A stretch of 64,000 nucleotides of DNA, from NCBI GenBank assembly GCA_017619315.1, contig JAFZSN010000011.1, positions 1-64,000 of the forward strand. The letters run 5' to 3'. Below, piece after piece: positions 26,116-35,465 of the stretch. The notes beneath the pieces were generated by a model that was given only the letters and a program-made list of their open reading frames with translations, had not been told where the DNA came from and searched no databases. Position numbers and translations under genes: made by a program. How positions within the stretch are numbered: position 1 is the first letter of the stretch; the number at the start of each line of letters is the position of its first letter. The DNA is from Candidatus Saccharimonadota bacterium. Its GTDB lineage: Bacteria > Patescibacteriota > Saccharimonadia > Saccharimonadales > Saccharimonadaceae.

Positions 26116-27428
26116 CTTGCGATCCTGAAAATATCAAGTATTGTTACGATAACGATTAGAGCCAGAAGAACAATCATTGCTCTGGAGACGATTTTTTCTT
26201 CGGTCGCTTTGGTCAACTTTTTCTTGCGTAGTTTATAAATCGTGATAAGTAGCCATCTACCGCCGTCAAGGGCCGGAATTGGTAGTACATTCATACAGGC
26301 TAGCGAAACTGATATAAGCGCCGCAAGAAATGCTAAGTTAGTTGGCCCGGCCGATGTAAATGCCGGGAACAATACTCCAATAATACCCACTGGGCCAGAC
26401 ACCGAATCTTTTACCTCATTCAATGCTTCTTGCCCCTCTTCCCTCACTTCTGAACTGGGGCTAAAGAGTCTTGCGGTGCCAGATACTAAGTTGCCAATCA
26501 TAATACCAATACCTTTAAAGGTCTCACCTGTAAGTTGCGCAGTGATACCGACACCGACTATCGGTGCAGACCAGGTCGAATATGATAAGGCTTGAGAAGA
26601 TGCCATGGTGACGCCGAGTAGATAATCCGAATCCGCAGAGTTCAGTGTAGCGGTTAGCTCTAGGACGGTTTTAATCTCACCGGTTTCAAGGCAAGGGCAC
26701 GGATCCTGATAACAATCCGGCTGGTTAACACATCCGCCGATCATCCTCTCGACTTTATAGTGGACCTCACCACCGGCATGCGCTTCATTGTAGTCGGTTA
26801 TTTCGCTAGAATAGGTAAATTCGTTGCCATCGACCGCTACGATGTAATCGTTGGGTTGAAATCCTGCACGAGCGGCCGGAGAATCTTCAGCCACGGAAGT
26901 GATTTGAACAGGGGTGGCATCCCTTCTCGTATCGGCGGACACGGTAAACTGCCCGTCCAGAAATTCCGGCATGCCAGTCCAAGCTAGAACCGTAAAGATA
27001 ATTATTGCGATCAGCCAGTTCATTGCGACGCCAGCGAAGAGGATTTTGGTTTTAGCCCAGTACTTCGCCTTACCAAAAGTCCCCGGACCGGTATCTGCTG
27101 CCGATTCGCCATCCATTTGGCAAAAACCACCGATCGGGAGCCAGTTAAGACTAAAAATCATACCCTTTTGGGCTAAATGCTTGTCTTTCCCATCCGAGTA
27201 AACTACCTTTGAGATGTTGTCTTTTTTCCATTCGCTTCGTGGCAGCCTTTTCCATTTGCCGGTCTTGGGGTCCTTTCGCCAAGCAATCGCTCTTGGCGGA
27301 AATCCAATCCCAAATTCTAATACTCCAACTTTATTTCTTCTGGCCGCCAAAAAATGTCCGAATTCATGTGCTGTCACAAGAAGCATTAGAACAACAAGAC
27401 CAATAACCACACCTAGAAAAATATCCAT
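26112..27428 (-). CDS. rseP: Site-2 protease, RseP/RIP family zinc metalloprotease
   Basis: A 438-aa intramembrane zinc protease. The HEFGH motif lies in the first transmembrane helix (about residues 22-26). A PDZ domain follows (SPAARAGFQPNDYIVAVDGNEF), with a Cys-rich insertion (CVNQPDCYQDPCPC) that is unusual. The C-terminal VLPIPALDGGRW supplies the third zinc ligand. It probably degrades signal peptides or processes an anti-sigma factor. It lies between uppS and the CPBP protease. Confidence 0.93.
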   Translation of the reverse strand: MDIFLGVVIGLVVLMLLVTAHEFGHFLAARRNKVGVLEFGIGFPPRAIAWRKDPKTGKWKRLPRSEWKKDNISKVVYSDGKDKHLAQKGMIFSLNWLPIGGFCQMDGESAADTGPGTFGKAKYWAKTKILFAGVAMNWLIAIIIFTVLAWTGMPEFLDGQFTVSADTRRDATPVQITSVAEDSPAARAGFQPNDYIVAVDGNEFTYSSEITDYNEAHAGGEVHYKVERMIGGCVNQPDCYQDPCPCLETGEIKTVLELTATLNSADSDYLLGVTMASSQALSYSTWSAPIVGVGITAQLTGETFKGIGIMIGNLVSGTARLFSPSSEVREEGQEALNEVKDSVSGPVGIIGVLFPAFTSAGPTNLAFLAALISVSLACMNVLPIPALDGGRWLLITIYKLRKKKLTKATEEKIVSRAMIVLLALIVIVTILDIFRIAS

Positions 27429-27443
27429 AAACCTATTATACCA

Positions 27444-28115
27444 CTATTTCCCGAATCTTCGGTTACGCTTTTCGTATTCCTTGACGATATCCGCCACATC
27501 GTCTTTCGCCATTTCTGGGAAATACTTCTTAACAAACAAAAACTCAGCGTACGAAGAGCGCCACAGCATAAAGCCGGAGATTCTCTCTTCGCCAGAAGTT
27601 CTGACCACCATATCAATGTCTGGCACTTCTGGATGATATAGATGCTTTCTGATGGTCTCAGGAGTGATTTCGCCATCAGCTTCGAGCGCCTTATTGGCGG
27701 CGTCAGAGATTTCTAATTCCCCACCATAGTTGAAACAAAAACATACCGTTATGCCATCACAATCCTTAGTCGTCTCCTCAGCTTTCTCAAAAATGCTCGC
27801 AAGTTTTGGTGAAATTCGGTTTTTCGAGCCTAGAATCAGCATCCGGCCGTTCTTTTCTTTCAATTTTTTGGCATATTTGGCGATTTTGGTCTCAGCCAGC
27901 TTCATAATATATGATACTTCCGCTTCGCTTCTGCCCCAGTTTTCCGTACTAAAAACATAAAAAGAAATATACTTGATACCGTTTTCTATAGCGCCATCGA
28001 CTAACGCCTCAATAGCGTCGAGCCCCTTCCTGTGACCTTCGATTGTGGGCAAACCTCTTTCCCTTGCCCAGCGGCGATTCCCGTCGGCAATTACACCAAG
28101 ATGCACCAAACTCAT
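27444..28115 (-). CDS. uppS: Isoprenyl (undecaprenyl) diphosphate synthase
   Basis: A 223-aa cis-prenyltransferase making the lipid carrier for peptidoglycan. Signatures are GVIADGNRRWA (usually MDGNGRWA), the central helices, and MVVRTSGEERISGFMLWRSSYAEFLF. The start overlaps the frr stop by ATGA. Confidence 0.95.
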   Translation of the reverse strand: MSLVHLGVIADGNRRWARERGLPTIEGHRKGLDAIEALVDGAIENGIKYISFYVFSTENWGRSEAEVSYIMKLAETKIAKYAKKLKEKNGRMLILGSKNRISPKLASIFEKAEETTKDCDGITVCFCFNYGGELEISDAANKALEADGEITPETIRKHLYHPEVPDIDMVVRTSGEERISGFMLWRSSYAEFLFVKKYFPEMAKDDVADIVKEYEKRNRRFGK

Positions 28116-28657
28116 AGCTTCATTATCTCTTCAGATTTAGCTTTAAATTCAGCATCGACTTTGTCGCTGAACTCCTTGGTTAACTCGTCGATCTCCTTCT
28201 CTGCGCGCTTTTTGACGTCTTCGCTCATCTCAGTTGCAACCTTGATAGCCTTTCTGGCGTCTTCTCGTACGTTCCTGATAGCGATCTTTGCTTCTTCAAC
28301 CTTACCAGATGCAGTCTTCACGATTTCTTTGCGGCGTTCCTCGGTTAGCGCTGGAATTGGTACACGAATAACGCGGCCATCATCTGACGGGTTGAGTCCT
28401 AAAGATTGGTCCGCTCTAATTGCTGCTGCAATTGCCTGGATGTTGGTCGGATCAAAAGGAGTAATTACGAGCAAAGTCGCATCCGCTGCGGTAACATTAG
28501 CTACTTGATTTAGCGGCATAAATTGCCCATACACTTCAACCTTCACCCCTGAAATCATATCAGGATGCGCCCTTCCGGTGCGTACTTTTTTCATCCCTTC
28601 CCTGAATCTATCGATCACATCTTCCATTTTTTTGCGATCTTCTTTTACATCGAACAT
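28112..28657 (-). CDS. frr: Ribosome recycling factor
   Basis: A 181-aa protein that, with EF-G, splits post-termination ribosomes. Typical features are VRTGRAHPDMISGVKVEVYG, the hinge, and a long C-terminal helix with RAEKEIDELTKEF. The ribosome-binding site AAAGGAG and two upstream TATAAT-like boxes are present. Confidence 0.97.
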   Translation of the reverse strand: MFDVKEDRKKMEDVIDRFREGMKKVRTGRAHPDMISGVKVEVYGQFMPLNQVANVTAADATLLVITPFDPTNIQAIAAAIRADQSLGLNPSDDGRVIRVPIPALTEERRKEIVKTASGKVEEAKIAIRNVREDARKAIKVATEMSEDVKKRAEKEIDELTKEFSDKVDAEFKAKSEEIMKL

Positions 28658-28725
28658 ACAAACTCCTTTATTATATCTTAATTATAACACACAAAAAACG
28701 ACCCACTACGGGTCGTTTTATGAGA

Positions 28726-29076
28726 TTATTCTGCGGTTTCTTCAATCTTATCGTTCGCCTTGGCTTTCTTCTCGGCTTCTTTGGCTGCTTTCTTGGCTTT
28801 GTTTTCGAGAGCAGTTTTCATCTTGGCTGCCTTAGCAGCACGTGCCTTGAAGCGATCCACGCGACCCTCGGTATCGATAATCTTCTCTTCGCCAGTGAAG
28901 AATGGGTGTGAAGCAGAGGAAATCTGAATCTTGACTAGTGGATACTCATTCCCGTCTTCCCACTTGATTGTCTCTTCACTTTGAGCGGTTGATCTTGTCA
29001 AAAACGAAAAACCTGCCGACTCATCAGAGAACACGACAAACCGATAATCTTTAGGATGTAATTCACTTTTACTCAT
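28726..29076 (-). CDS. rpmE: 50S ribosomal protein L31 type B with basic tail
   Basis: A 116-aa protein. An L31 domain ([21 protein letters not shown]...SASHPFFTG) without zinc cysteines is typical of type B. A Lys/Ala/Glu-rich tail of about 45 residues follows. The start is the ATG at 29076, 10 nt after TATAAT. Confidence 0.9.
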   Translation of the reverse strand: MSKSELHPKDYRFVVFSDESAGFSFLTRSTAQSEETIKWEDGNEYPLVKIQISSASHPFFTGEEKIIDTEGRVDRFKARAAKAAKMKTALENKAKKAAKEAEKKAKANDKIEETAE

Positions 29077-29149
29077 AACTTGCCCTATTATATCAGATAA
29101 AAAAATAAATGTAAAGAGCAGGTCGCCACTCCTGCTAGATTCTTGCATC

Positions 29150-29268
29150 TTGACGCGTAGTGTGGTATAATAGAAGCGTATATTAATTAATGAAACAGTT
29201 TTTGGGAGGTTTCCTGGGCGCATGACGCGTTCGAATTAGCCCAAAAACGAAGAGAAAGGAAATCATAT
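29150..29268 (+). promoter_or_regulatory. rpsB promoter and structured leader
   Basis: TTGCAT, 17 nt and TATAAT precede a leader of about 90 nt. A 9-bp stem GTTTTTGGG/CCCAAAAAC encloses about 35 nt just before the ribosome-binding site GAGAAAGGA. This is a plausible S2 autoregulatory element, by analogy with known rpsB leaders. Confidence 0.55.
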
Positions 29269-29955
29269 ATGGCAATTAATGTCGATATGAAAGCTCTGTT
29301 AGAAGCTGGTGCTCATTTTGGGCATAAAACTAGTCGCTGGCACCCTAAGATGGCGCCATACATCCACAGCAAGCGTGGAGAAGCACATATTATCAACCTA
29401 GAAAAGACTGTCGAGAGCCTCGAAGAGGCTTTGCCAAAGGTCACCGACATCGTCAAGAACGGTAAGAAAGTTCTTTTCGTCGGCACCAAGAAGCAAATGA
29501 AAGACGTCGTAAAAGAAGCAGCCGAAGCTGTCGAGATGCCTTACGTTACTGTGCGTTGGGTCGGCGGTACTCTTACCAACGTCGAGACAGTCAACCGCCA
29601 AATCAAGAAGCTCAAAGATTTGGAGCGCCGCATGGCTTCAGGTGAGCTCGAGAGGCACTACTCTAAGCTCGAAGTTCAGCGTTTCCAAGAAGAGATTGAT
29701 CTCTTGAACGAGCGCTACGGTGGTATCAAAGATATGACTGAGCAACCTGCTGCTATTATTGTAGTGGACGCCCAGGAGGACAAGAACGCTATCAAGGAAG
29801 CAAACATGTTGAAGATCCCAGTGTTCGCAATCACGGATACCAATATCGATCCTACCCCAATCAACCACGTTATCCCAGCCAACGATGATTCAATCAAGGC
29901 GACCAAGCTAATCCTTGATTACTTTGTTGAGGCAATTAAAGCAGGTAAAAAATAA
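29269..29955 (+). CDS. rpsB: 30S ribosomal protein S2
   Basis: A 228-aa protein: MKALLEAGAHFGHKTSRWHPKM, the coiled-coil region, and PAAIIVVDAQEDKNAIKEA. It is followed by tsf after 17 nt with ribosome-binding site AGGAGG, the classic rpsB-tsf operon. Confidence 0.97.
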   Translation: MAINVDMKALLEAGAHFGHKTSRWHPKMAPYIHSKRGEAHIINLEKTVESLEEALPKVTDIVKNGKKVLFVGTKKQMKDVVKEAAEAVEMPYVTVRWVGGTLTNVETVNRQIKKLKDLERRMASGELERHYSKLEVQRFQEEIDLLNERYGGIKDMTEQPAAIIVVDAQEDKNAIKEANMLKIPVFAITDTNIDPTPINHVIPANDDSIKATKLILDYFVEAIKAGKK

Positions 29956-29972
29956 AATAATAGGAGGCAAAA

Positions 29973-30569
29973 ATGGCAAAAGCAGAAGTTACAATTGAAC
30001 AAATCAAAAAGCTTAAAGAATTGTCAGGTGCTGGTCTTACCGATGCTAAGAAGGCATTGGTCGAAGCTAATGGTGATTTTGACAAAGCTCTCGAAGCCAT
30101 GCGTAAAAAAGGTCTCACCAAAGCTGAGAAACGCGGTGACCGTGAAACTCGCGAGGGCTTGGTTGACTCTTACATTCACGACGGCCGCCTCGGCGCCATC
30201 GTAGAGGTAAACTGCGAGACTTCATTTGTCGCAAAGACTGACGAGTTCAAAACTTTGGCTCACCAAATCGCTATGCAAATCGCTTCAATGAACCCACTTT
30301 ACGTTTCCGAAGAGGATATTCCTGAAGCTGATCGCAAAGCCAAGATGAAAGAACTCGAAGCTAACTTCAAGGGCCCAGAGAATATGAAGGAAAAAATCCT
30401 AGAAGGCCAAATCAAAAAAGCTTTCTCCGACAAGGTTCTCATGAATCAACCTTATATTCTTGACGACACCAAGACTGTTGAGCAATTCATCAAAGAAGCT
30501 ATCGCAAAAACCGGTGAAAACATCACCATCCGCCAGTTCAAGCGCATCGAGCTCGGCGTCACAGAATAA
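29973..30569 (+). CDS. tsf: Elongation factor Ts (short form)
   Basis: A 198-aa nucleotide exchange factor for EF-Tu. The UBA-like N-terminus has LKELSGAGLTDAKKALVEANGD, and the core has VEVNCETSFVAKTDEF. It is short because one of the two dimerisation subdomains is absent, as in other minimal EF-Ts proteins. Confidence 0.96.
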   Translation: MAKAEVTIEQIKKLKELSGAGLTDAKKALVEANGDFDKALEAMRKKGLTKAEKRGDRETREGLVDSYIHDGRLGAIVEVNCETSFVAKTDEFKTLAHQIAMQIASMNPLYVSEEDIPEADRKAKMKELEANFKGPENMKEKILEGQIKKAFSDKVLMNQPYILDDTKTVEQFIKEAIAKTGENITIRQFKRIELGVTE

Positions 30570-30589
30570 TCTATTATATCAAACAGAAT

Positions 30590-30619
30590 AAACCACCTCT
30601 CAAAGGGTGGTTTATTTTT
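30590..30619 (+). terminator. Terminator of rpsB-tsf
   Basis: Hairpin AAACCACC/GGTGGTTT followed by ATTTTTG. Confidence 0.85.
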
Positions 30620-30635
30620 GTTCCCTTTTCTAGCA

Positions 30636-30676
30636 TAAAAAACTCAGGCGCCCTCGCAGTAGCGCCCGAATTTTTT
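30636..30676 (-). terminator. Terminator after the PDTG surface protein gene
   Basis: The minus-strand hairpin TTCGGGCGC/GCGCCTGAG is followed by TTTTTTAT. Confidence 0.75.
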
Positions 30677-30708
30677 CGAGTTGAGTATGAATATTTTTTA
30701 TCTAATTT

Positions 30709-31608
30709 TTAGGCTTTCTTATTCTTGCGGAGGATGATGGCGACACCACTGATTTCTAGAATAAAGAATACGATTAGTCCACTAATTAGGAAATCACTTT
30801 GGGAGACCCCGACGCCCCTAAAGAAGCTACCGGTATCTGGCGTATCAGTGCCAGGCACGGGAATATCGGGGATTTCTTTTTCTAGATCTCTCACAAACAA
30901 ATCTTCGCCACTTACATTCTTCGCGATAACTCTGACCGTATATTCGCCAGGCTCCAGATCGTATTTTTCAAACGGGATATTGACGCGTGTCTCTGGCGGG
31001 AAAGCCTCAATTGGGGACAAAGGCGTTACTAGATTCCCGTTTTTGTCGAGCACTTCGATAACAAACTTATCAATCTCGCTGTCACCGGTCTCATTGTCAT
31101 ATTCGAGATCCACATATGTCTTTTCATCTACTTCATCCAAAGTTGCGATAAATGGTAAATAAGTGAACTGGGTAATATCTGTGTCTTTCGCGCCGTCCTC
31201 ACCTACGCCTTCCGCGGTCAATACGTAGCTACCGTACCCATATCCTGGATTGTTAAAATCAAATGCAAAATTATACTCACCAGGATCACCGCTTACAGCT
31301 TCATCTACCAGGGTGTATGTAGATCCAGCGCCACCGCCTAGGACGGTGTATTGCAATGTGATCTTCATAGTGTTCACATGTTCGTAGGTTACCTTAACGT
31401 TTTTTTCTGGTAATACAAACGTTGATCCAGACGCTATGCCAGTAATATCGACATTTGGCGTCTCGCCGACTACCCTCACATTGATAGTGTCGGTGATCGT
31501 TGATATTGTTGAAGCATTCGGACCAGGCAAAACAAGTGCTACTGAGGTCATGGCGACAACAGCACTAAGGCCAACAAAGCCCAAACATTTCTTTTGTGTC
31601 TTTTTCAT
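30709..31608 (-). CDS. Surface protein with PDTG sorting-like C-terminus
   Basis: A 299-aa exported protein. It has an N-terminal signal sequence (LGFVGLSAVVAMTSVALVLPG), then beta-rich Ig-like segments. The C-terminus has PDTGSFFRG, a transmembrane helix (ISGLIVFFILEISGVAIIL) and RKNKKA. This order of motif, helix and basic tail is that of sortase substrates. No sortase gene is in the window. Anchoring to the wall or membrane is inferred. Confidence 0.7.
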   Translation of the reverse strand: MKKTQKKCLGFVGLSAVVAMTSVALVLPGPNASTISTITDTINVRVVGETPNVDITGIASGSTFVLPEKNVKVTYEHVNTMKITLQYTVLGGGAGSTYTLVDEAVSGDPGEYNFAFDFNNPGYGYGSYVLTAEGVGEDGAKDTDITQFTYLPFIATLDEVDEKTYVDLEYDNETGDSEIDKFVIEVLDKNGNLVTPLSPIEAFPPETRVNIPFEKYDLEPGEYTVRVIAKNVSGEDLFVRDLEKEIPDIPVPGTDTPDTGSFFRGVGVSQSDFLISGLIVFFILEISGVAIILRKNKKA

Positions 31609-31681
31609 ACTCTACACTCTTGTTTATGTTTGATATTTGTTTTGACTCGTAAAGACTCCACACTCTGGAGTAGCGTTCGAT

Positions 31682-32698
31682 CTAGACAGCCAATCTAGAA
31701 CGGCGCGCTTTACGCTTCTTACTCGCCATTATACATCCAATTATAATAATTGTCAAGACGATTATGATTATTAATATGACAGGGATAATGTTGATAATTA
31801 CGATTTTTTCGGTCGTCTCTGTTTTGTCTGCTGCGCTCACTGTCCACGTTACTTTGAAAATGCCAAAGCCAGGCGTCTCAGTCCATTCATCGGACACCGT
31901 TAATTCTGCTTCCGGAATAATCGATACTCTTCCCTGATTTGAGGGCGTCTCGTAATGCCCGCCACCAATAATCGCATCGACAGTCATTTTGCCGACAGCG
32001 GTAAAATCAACATTGCCGGTGTTTTTAACTTTAGCGATGGCGTTGATGTTGTTTTTGGTCTTCTCGCCATCATTGATCGACTGGTTGATAATCAAATTCG
32101 AAATCTCGCTCGTGACTACAGATTCACCCTCGAGCGAACGTCCATAAACCACCATTCCTGGGCTTGCCTCGGTTTTGATACCGTTAGATGAAGTCACCCC
32201 GTTAACGGTGCGGGCAAAAATCACCGCATACTGACCGCCACCAGGGATGCTACTAGGTGTAGTGATTCTGTACTCAACGTCCTTCTTGTCATTCGGTGCA
32301 ATCTTTGCACGGATGGTCTCCCTATAGCTCCCATCGTCGCTCTTAAAGGTAATCCAGCGCGACATCTGGGTAAATGAATTCTCGTTGTTAAACCCGAGTT
32401 GATAAGCACCGGTATCTTCTGAATAGATGTATGAATAAGGCGCGGCAAAAACTTCGATCTCGAGTTCCCTGCTGCCGTCGTTATTAACGGTAAAAGTATT
32501 ATCGTAGGCTGAGCCGGAAGAAATCTGCAGAACCTTGCTGACAGGAGTCAAACTTATGTTGGTTGTCCCTGCGTCTTCAGTCTCGCTCATTGCATCCGTA
32601 TTAGCTTCTTCGGCCCTCGCAATCCCGCTAAACAAAAAAACTGGACAAAGCGCTAACATTAATGCGACCAGTACCCCCGTTGCTACTCTCTTATTCAT
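31682..32698 (-). CDS. Exported DUF916-like (WxL-associated type) surface protein
   Basis: A 338-aa protein. It has a signal peptide (VLVALMLALCPVFLFSGIARAEE) and an Ig-like domain with NDGSRELEIEVFAAPYSYIYSEDTG. The motif ITTPSSIPGGGQYAVIFARTV and a second beta domain follow. A C-terminal transmembrane helix (VILIIIIVLTIIIIGCIMA) and a very basic tail end it. The fold order resembles DUF916 and other bacterial cell-surface proteins. The ATG at 32698 follows AAAGGAGGTAG; the upstream TTG is not used. It precedes the PDTG protein. Confidence 0.65.
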   Translation of the reverse strand: MNKRVATGVLVALMLALCPVFLFSGIARAEEANTDAMSETEDAGTTNISLTPVSKVLQISSGSAYDNTFTVNNDGSRELEIEVFAAPYSYIYSEDTGAYQLGFNNENSFTQMSRWITFKSDDGSYRETIRAKIAPNDKKDVEYRITTPSSIPGGGQYAVIFARTVNGVTSSNGIKTEASPGMVVYGRSLEGESVVTSEISNLIINQSINDGEKTKNNINAIAKVKNTGNVDFTAVGKMTVDAIIGGGHYETPSNQGRVSIIPEAELTVSDEWTETPGFGIFKVTWTVSAADKTETTEKIVIINIIPVILIIIIVLTIIIIGCIMASKKRKARRSRLAV

Positions 32699-32778
32699 TC
32701 TACCTCCTTTATGCTTCAATTATAGCACAGATTCCAGCAAAAATCCCAGCTAGAGCCGGGATTTTTAGGTTTCCAGAG

Positions 32779-33171
32779 TCACGCAGGGTAATAGCTAAAT
32801 CCCTTATAGAGTCTTCCTCCCCTCGTCTTTGGGTCGTAATGTGCGACAAAGCCGCGAATGGTGTCTGGTGCAACCCAGAATCCACCGGTGACAATGAACT
32901 TTTCGCCCATCCTGACGACCGCATAAACGGTTTTAATGTTGAGAAATTCCTCTTTCCCGTTTTGGTCTGAGGTTTTAAACAATGCCTCTACGCTTGGCCT
33001 CGACAACGGTGTGTCGTCGCTATAATCTCCGAGCCCCTCCAGGAGAAGGGTTGTTAAGGCTTCCATTGTCGGGCCGTTTACAATGTTACAGATGTCATAG
33101 TGATCCCTAGTGAGATCACGCCTAATTCCGTTAAGTGTCTTTTCCAAATGTACCGCTCTTCCATCCAGCAT
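32779..33171 (-). CDS. Hypothetical protein (130 aa)
   Basis: Not recognised. A soluble protein starting MLDGRAVHLEKTLNGIRRDL at the ATG with ribosome-binding site TTTGGAGGTG. Its C-terminus contains FIVTGGFWVAPDTIRGFVAHYDPKTRGGRLYKG. It has a leader of about 95 nt after TAAAAT and lies upstream of the DUF916-like gene, separated by a terminator-like hairpin. It may belong to the neighbouring island by style. Confidence 0.5.
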   Translation of the reverse strand: MLDGRAVHLEKTLNGIRRDLTRDHYDICNIVNGPTMEALTTLLLEGLGDYSDDTPLSRPSVEALFKTSDQNGKEEFLNIKTVYAVVRMGEKFIVTGGFWVAPDTIRGFVAHYDPKTRGGRLYKGFSYYPA

Positions 33172-33319
33172 AAGCTTCACCTCCAAACTGAAACTCCAGA
33201 ACCATAAACAGCAATGTTGATAACAAAAGTGTCACTACATCGCTGTTATTTTAACATATTTATTCAACCCGTTAAAGTCTGCTCCGGAGTCTCGGGCCTA
33301 TGCTATAATGGCTTTAATT

Positions 33320-33796
33320 ATGGAAAAAGTTACTATTAGAAAAGCAACCATTGATGATCTTGGGGTCATCCAACAGCTTGCCAGCGAGCTATTTGAATAT
33401 GAACACCAAAGATGGGACGACACCATAGACCCAAATTGGCCATTTAGTGAGGAGGCCACAGCTTCGTATAAAAAAGCAATCAATGAAAAGGTCACCCTTG
33501 TTGCTGAACGCGACGGTTCCCCAGCCGGTTATTTGATCGGCAAGATCTTCCCCGCCGATCCCAAAGCTGCCCGTCAGGCATCTGCAGCCTACTTGGAGAA
33601 TATCTACATATCATCCGATTATCGCGGAAGCGGCATGGGCGAACAGCTGATCAAAGAATTTAGCGACCGCTGCAAAGACGAGGGGGCCGAAAAAATCGAT
33701 GTTATGGTCAATGCTAAAAATGCTAATGCCATTAAATTCTACGAAAAAATGGGCTATGCCACTTCCCGTTTACTTATGTCTAAGGAGTTAAAATAA
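33320..33796 (+). CDS. GNAT family N-acetyltransferase
   Basis: A 158-aa GNAT: VTIRKATIDDLGVIQQLA at the N-terminus, LENIYISSDYRGSGMGEQLIKEF (acetyl-CoA pyrophosphate loop RGSGMG), and the C-terminal VMVNAKNANAIKFYEKMGY. The substrate is unknown. The ATG at 33308 falls inside the -10 box, so the ATG at 33320 is chosen, with a leader of at most a few nucleotides. Confidence 0.9.
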   Translation: MEKVTIRKATIDDLGVIQQLASELFEYEHQRWDDTIDPNWPFSEEATASYKKAINEKVTLVAERDGSPAGYLIGKIFPADPKAARQASAAYLENIYISSDYRGSGMGEQLIKEFSDRCKDEGAEKIDVMVNAKNANAIKFYEKMGYATSRLLMSKELK

Positions 33797-33837
33797 GCAT
33801 CCGCTTGGCGCCGTCGTTACTGTCCAAAATTTTCCCA

Positions 33838-33872
33838 ACAAAAAGCCGCGACTGGTTTGCCGCGGACCTTTT
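33838..33872 (-). terminator. Island terminator, copy 1
   Basis: The minus-strand hairpin GTCCGCGGCAAACCAGTCGCGG is followed by CTTTTTG. It belongs to the family with a CCRCGGCAAACCAGYCGYGG core found at five places between 33.8 and 38.1 kb. Confidence 0.85.
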
Positions 33873-33950
33873 GCCTTCTAAAAAGAAGATTTCCTCCTTC
33901 ATTACTACTCGAGAATAACTACTACCCTACCAAAATTTGTTCCTCCTTCC

Positions 33951-34514
33951 TTAATCAATATCCGACTCCGGGTCCCAGCCAAACGAGCTTAACTCGGCAT
34001 AATATCGTTTGTTAAGATCGTCGTCTGTCTCGCCACCCGGATAAGTCATCTTAAAATAATATTCCTCCTCAGTTATCTCCTCCGTTTCGCTGTCATAGAT
34101 GTCGTACGTGCGGGTATAGCGATAACGGAAACGTGCCACTATCTCTATTGTACCATTATCCCACTGAGATACCGTATCAGGAAAATCCTCCTTCAGCACC
34201 ACCTCTTTGTGGAAGTAGGCATCTAAATCACCGAAGAACGTCCCTTTTACGAGCGCCGTGAAACTCTCCGCCTCGAAGTCGTCATCCCAATAATCGTCAC
34301 TGACATCGTCGGCGTATGCGTACAATTCGTCAATGATATCATCGGTGTGTGGTAAACCAACGATCCGGATTCTCATCTCGGATTCAATGGCCGCCTCGCC
34401 GTTGATTATTTCGCGGTTGAGTTTTCTCACATCCTCGACCCAGGCGTCGATCTCCGTCATTGCCTTCTCTACATTGTCTACTACTACATTCTTTTTTTCA
34501 TTTGTTACTTTCAT
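33951..34514 (-). CDS. Hypothetical acidic protein, island paralogue 1 (187 aa)
   Basis: Not recognised. Strongly acidic, with MRIRIVGLPHTDDIIDELY, FRYRYTRTYDIYDSETEEITEEEYY, and a C-terminal FGWDPESDID. It is clearly paralogous to the next gene, sharing GLP....DEI, FRYKYT, EEI.EE.YY and FG.DxESDI. The start is the ATG at 34514 with ribosome-binding site AAAGGAG. A perfect TTGACA-N17-TATAAT promoter, a 115-nt leader conserved with its paralogue, and an island-type terminator define the unit. Confidence 0.65.
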   Translation of the reverse strand: MKVTNEKKNVVVDNVEKAMTEIDAWVEDVRKLNREIINGEAAIESEMRIRIVGLPHTDDIIDELYAYADDVSDDYWDDDFEAESFTALVKGTFFGDLDAYFHKEVVLKEDFPDTVSQWDNGTIEIVARFRYRYTRTYDIYDSETEEITEEEYYFKMTYPGGETDDDLNKRYYAELSSFGWDPESDID

Positions 34515-34665
34515 TATATTTCTCCTTTCAAAATAAAAAAATTGGGTAAAAAGAGGCGACGCCAAGTTTGTAATCTTCTTTTTAGTTATTAAGATACTCA
34601 CTTTACGTGCCGTTGAGCTTATGCTCAGATATCTACATTATAGCACATATGCTTAAAAATGTCAA
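34515..34665 (-). promoter_or_regulatory. Perfect promoter and conserved leader of paralogue 1
   Basis: TTGACA-N17-TATAAT (34637-34665). The leader starts with a GAGC/GCTC hairpin and continues with AATAACTAAAAAGAAGATT and a TACCCAATT end. Most of this is shared with the leader of paralogue 2, suggesting a common cis-regulatory RNA. Confidence 0.7.
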
Positions 34666-34709
34666 TAATAACACAATAGTACCGCTATAAAGTAAATATT
34701 ACATCCCAA

Positions 34710-34746
34710 CAAAAAGCCGCGGCTGGTGTGCCGCGGACCCCTTGTC
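34710..34746 (-). terminator. Island terminator, copy 2
   Basis: The minus-strand hairpin GTCCGCGGCACACCAGCCGCGG is followed by CTTTTTG. The sequence just upstream (TCTTCTTTCTAGGAG) is also shared with copy 1. Confidence 0.85.
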
Positions 34747-34898
34747 TCCTAGAAAGAAGAAATACAACTCGTATGGTAGCTACTATTAGCTACCAAAATG
34801 TGTTTTTACCACCCATATGACTACCCCCTATTTTTTTCGATCTACAACAGTTACAAATAAGTCCTCCTCAGTTTATTCTATGTTACTACCTTACCGCT

Positions 34899-35465
34899 TT
34901 ACCGGATATCAGACTCTGCGTCATGCCCAAAAGCGGCCATCTCCTTCCAATACTTCTTGTTTTCTTCATCATAATCTGTCCCCCCTTCATAGTAATTACT
35001 GTAATAAGTTTCTTCGTCGATCTCCTCCGGACAAGGATCGTCACAGTAGACTTCTGCGGTATACTTATACCTGAACCCTACTGCAATTACGATCGCCCCA
35101 TCCTCGGACCGAGAAAGACAGTTCTCCGGGTAATCCCTCAGTGCAACACTTTTAGTGTATATTACTTCGTTGTTATACCCAGACTCCTTCTCAACGACTG
35201 TAAAATCGTCCACCTCGAGATCGTCGTCACAGCAATACGTATCATTCAGATCGTAAAGCTGATCAAAGATCTCGTCGTAGGACGCTTCGTCAGGCAGCCC
35301 CTCAATTCGTAGTTTTAATTGCGTATTGAGGTCGAATTTCCCTTCTCCACTTACGATGGAAAGATGGACGCTCCTGACGACCACGAAGAATTCTTCGAGG
35401 GCCTTCGTTGCCTCTTCAACATTACCTACAGTTACATCTTTTTTAATAATCGTGATTTTTTCCAT
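34899..35465 (-). CDS. Hypothetical acidic protein, island paralogue 2 (188 aa)
   Basis: Not recognised. It is a paralogue of the 187-aa neighbour: LRIEGLPDEASYDEIFDQLY, VGFRYKYTAEVY, PEEIDEETYYSNYYEGG and FGHDAESDIR at the end. It is rich in Asp, Glu and Tyr, with paired cysteines (CCDDD, CDDPCP). The ribosome-binding site AAAGGAG precedes the ATG. Promoter, leader and terminator mirror those of paralogue 1, which points to duplication of a whole transcription unit. Confidence 0.65.
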   Translation of the reverse strand: MEKITIIKKDVTVGNVEEATKALEEFFVVVRSVHLSIVSGEGKFDLNTQLKLRIEGLPDEASYDEIFDQLYDLNDTYCCDDDLEVDDFTVVEKESGYNNEVIYTKSVALRDYPENCLSRSEDGAIVIAVGFRYKYTAEVYCDDPCPEEIDEETYYSNYYEGGTDYDEENKKYWKEMAAFGHDAESDIR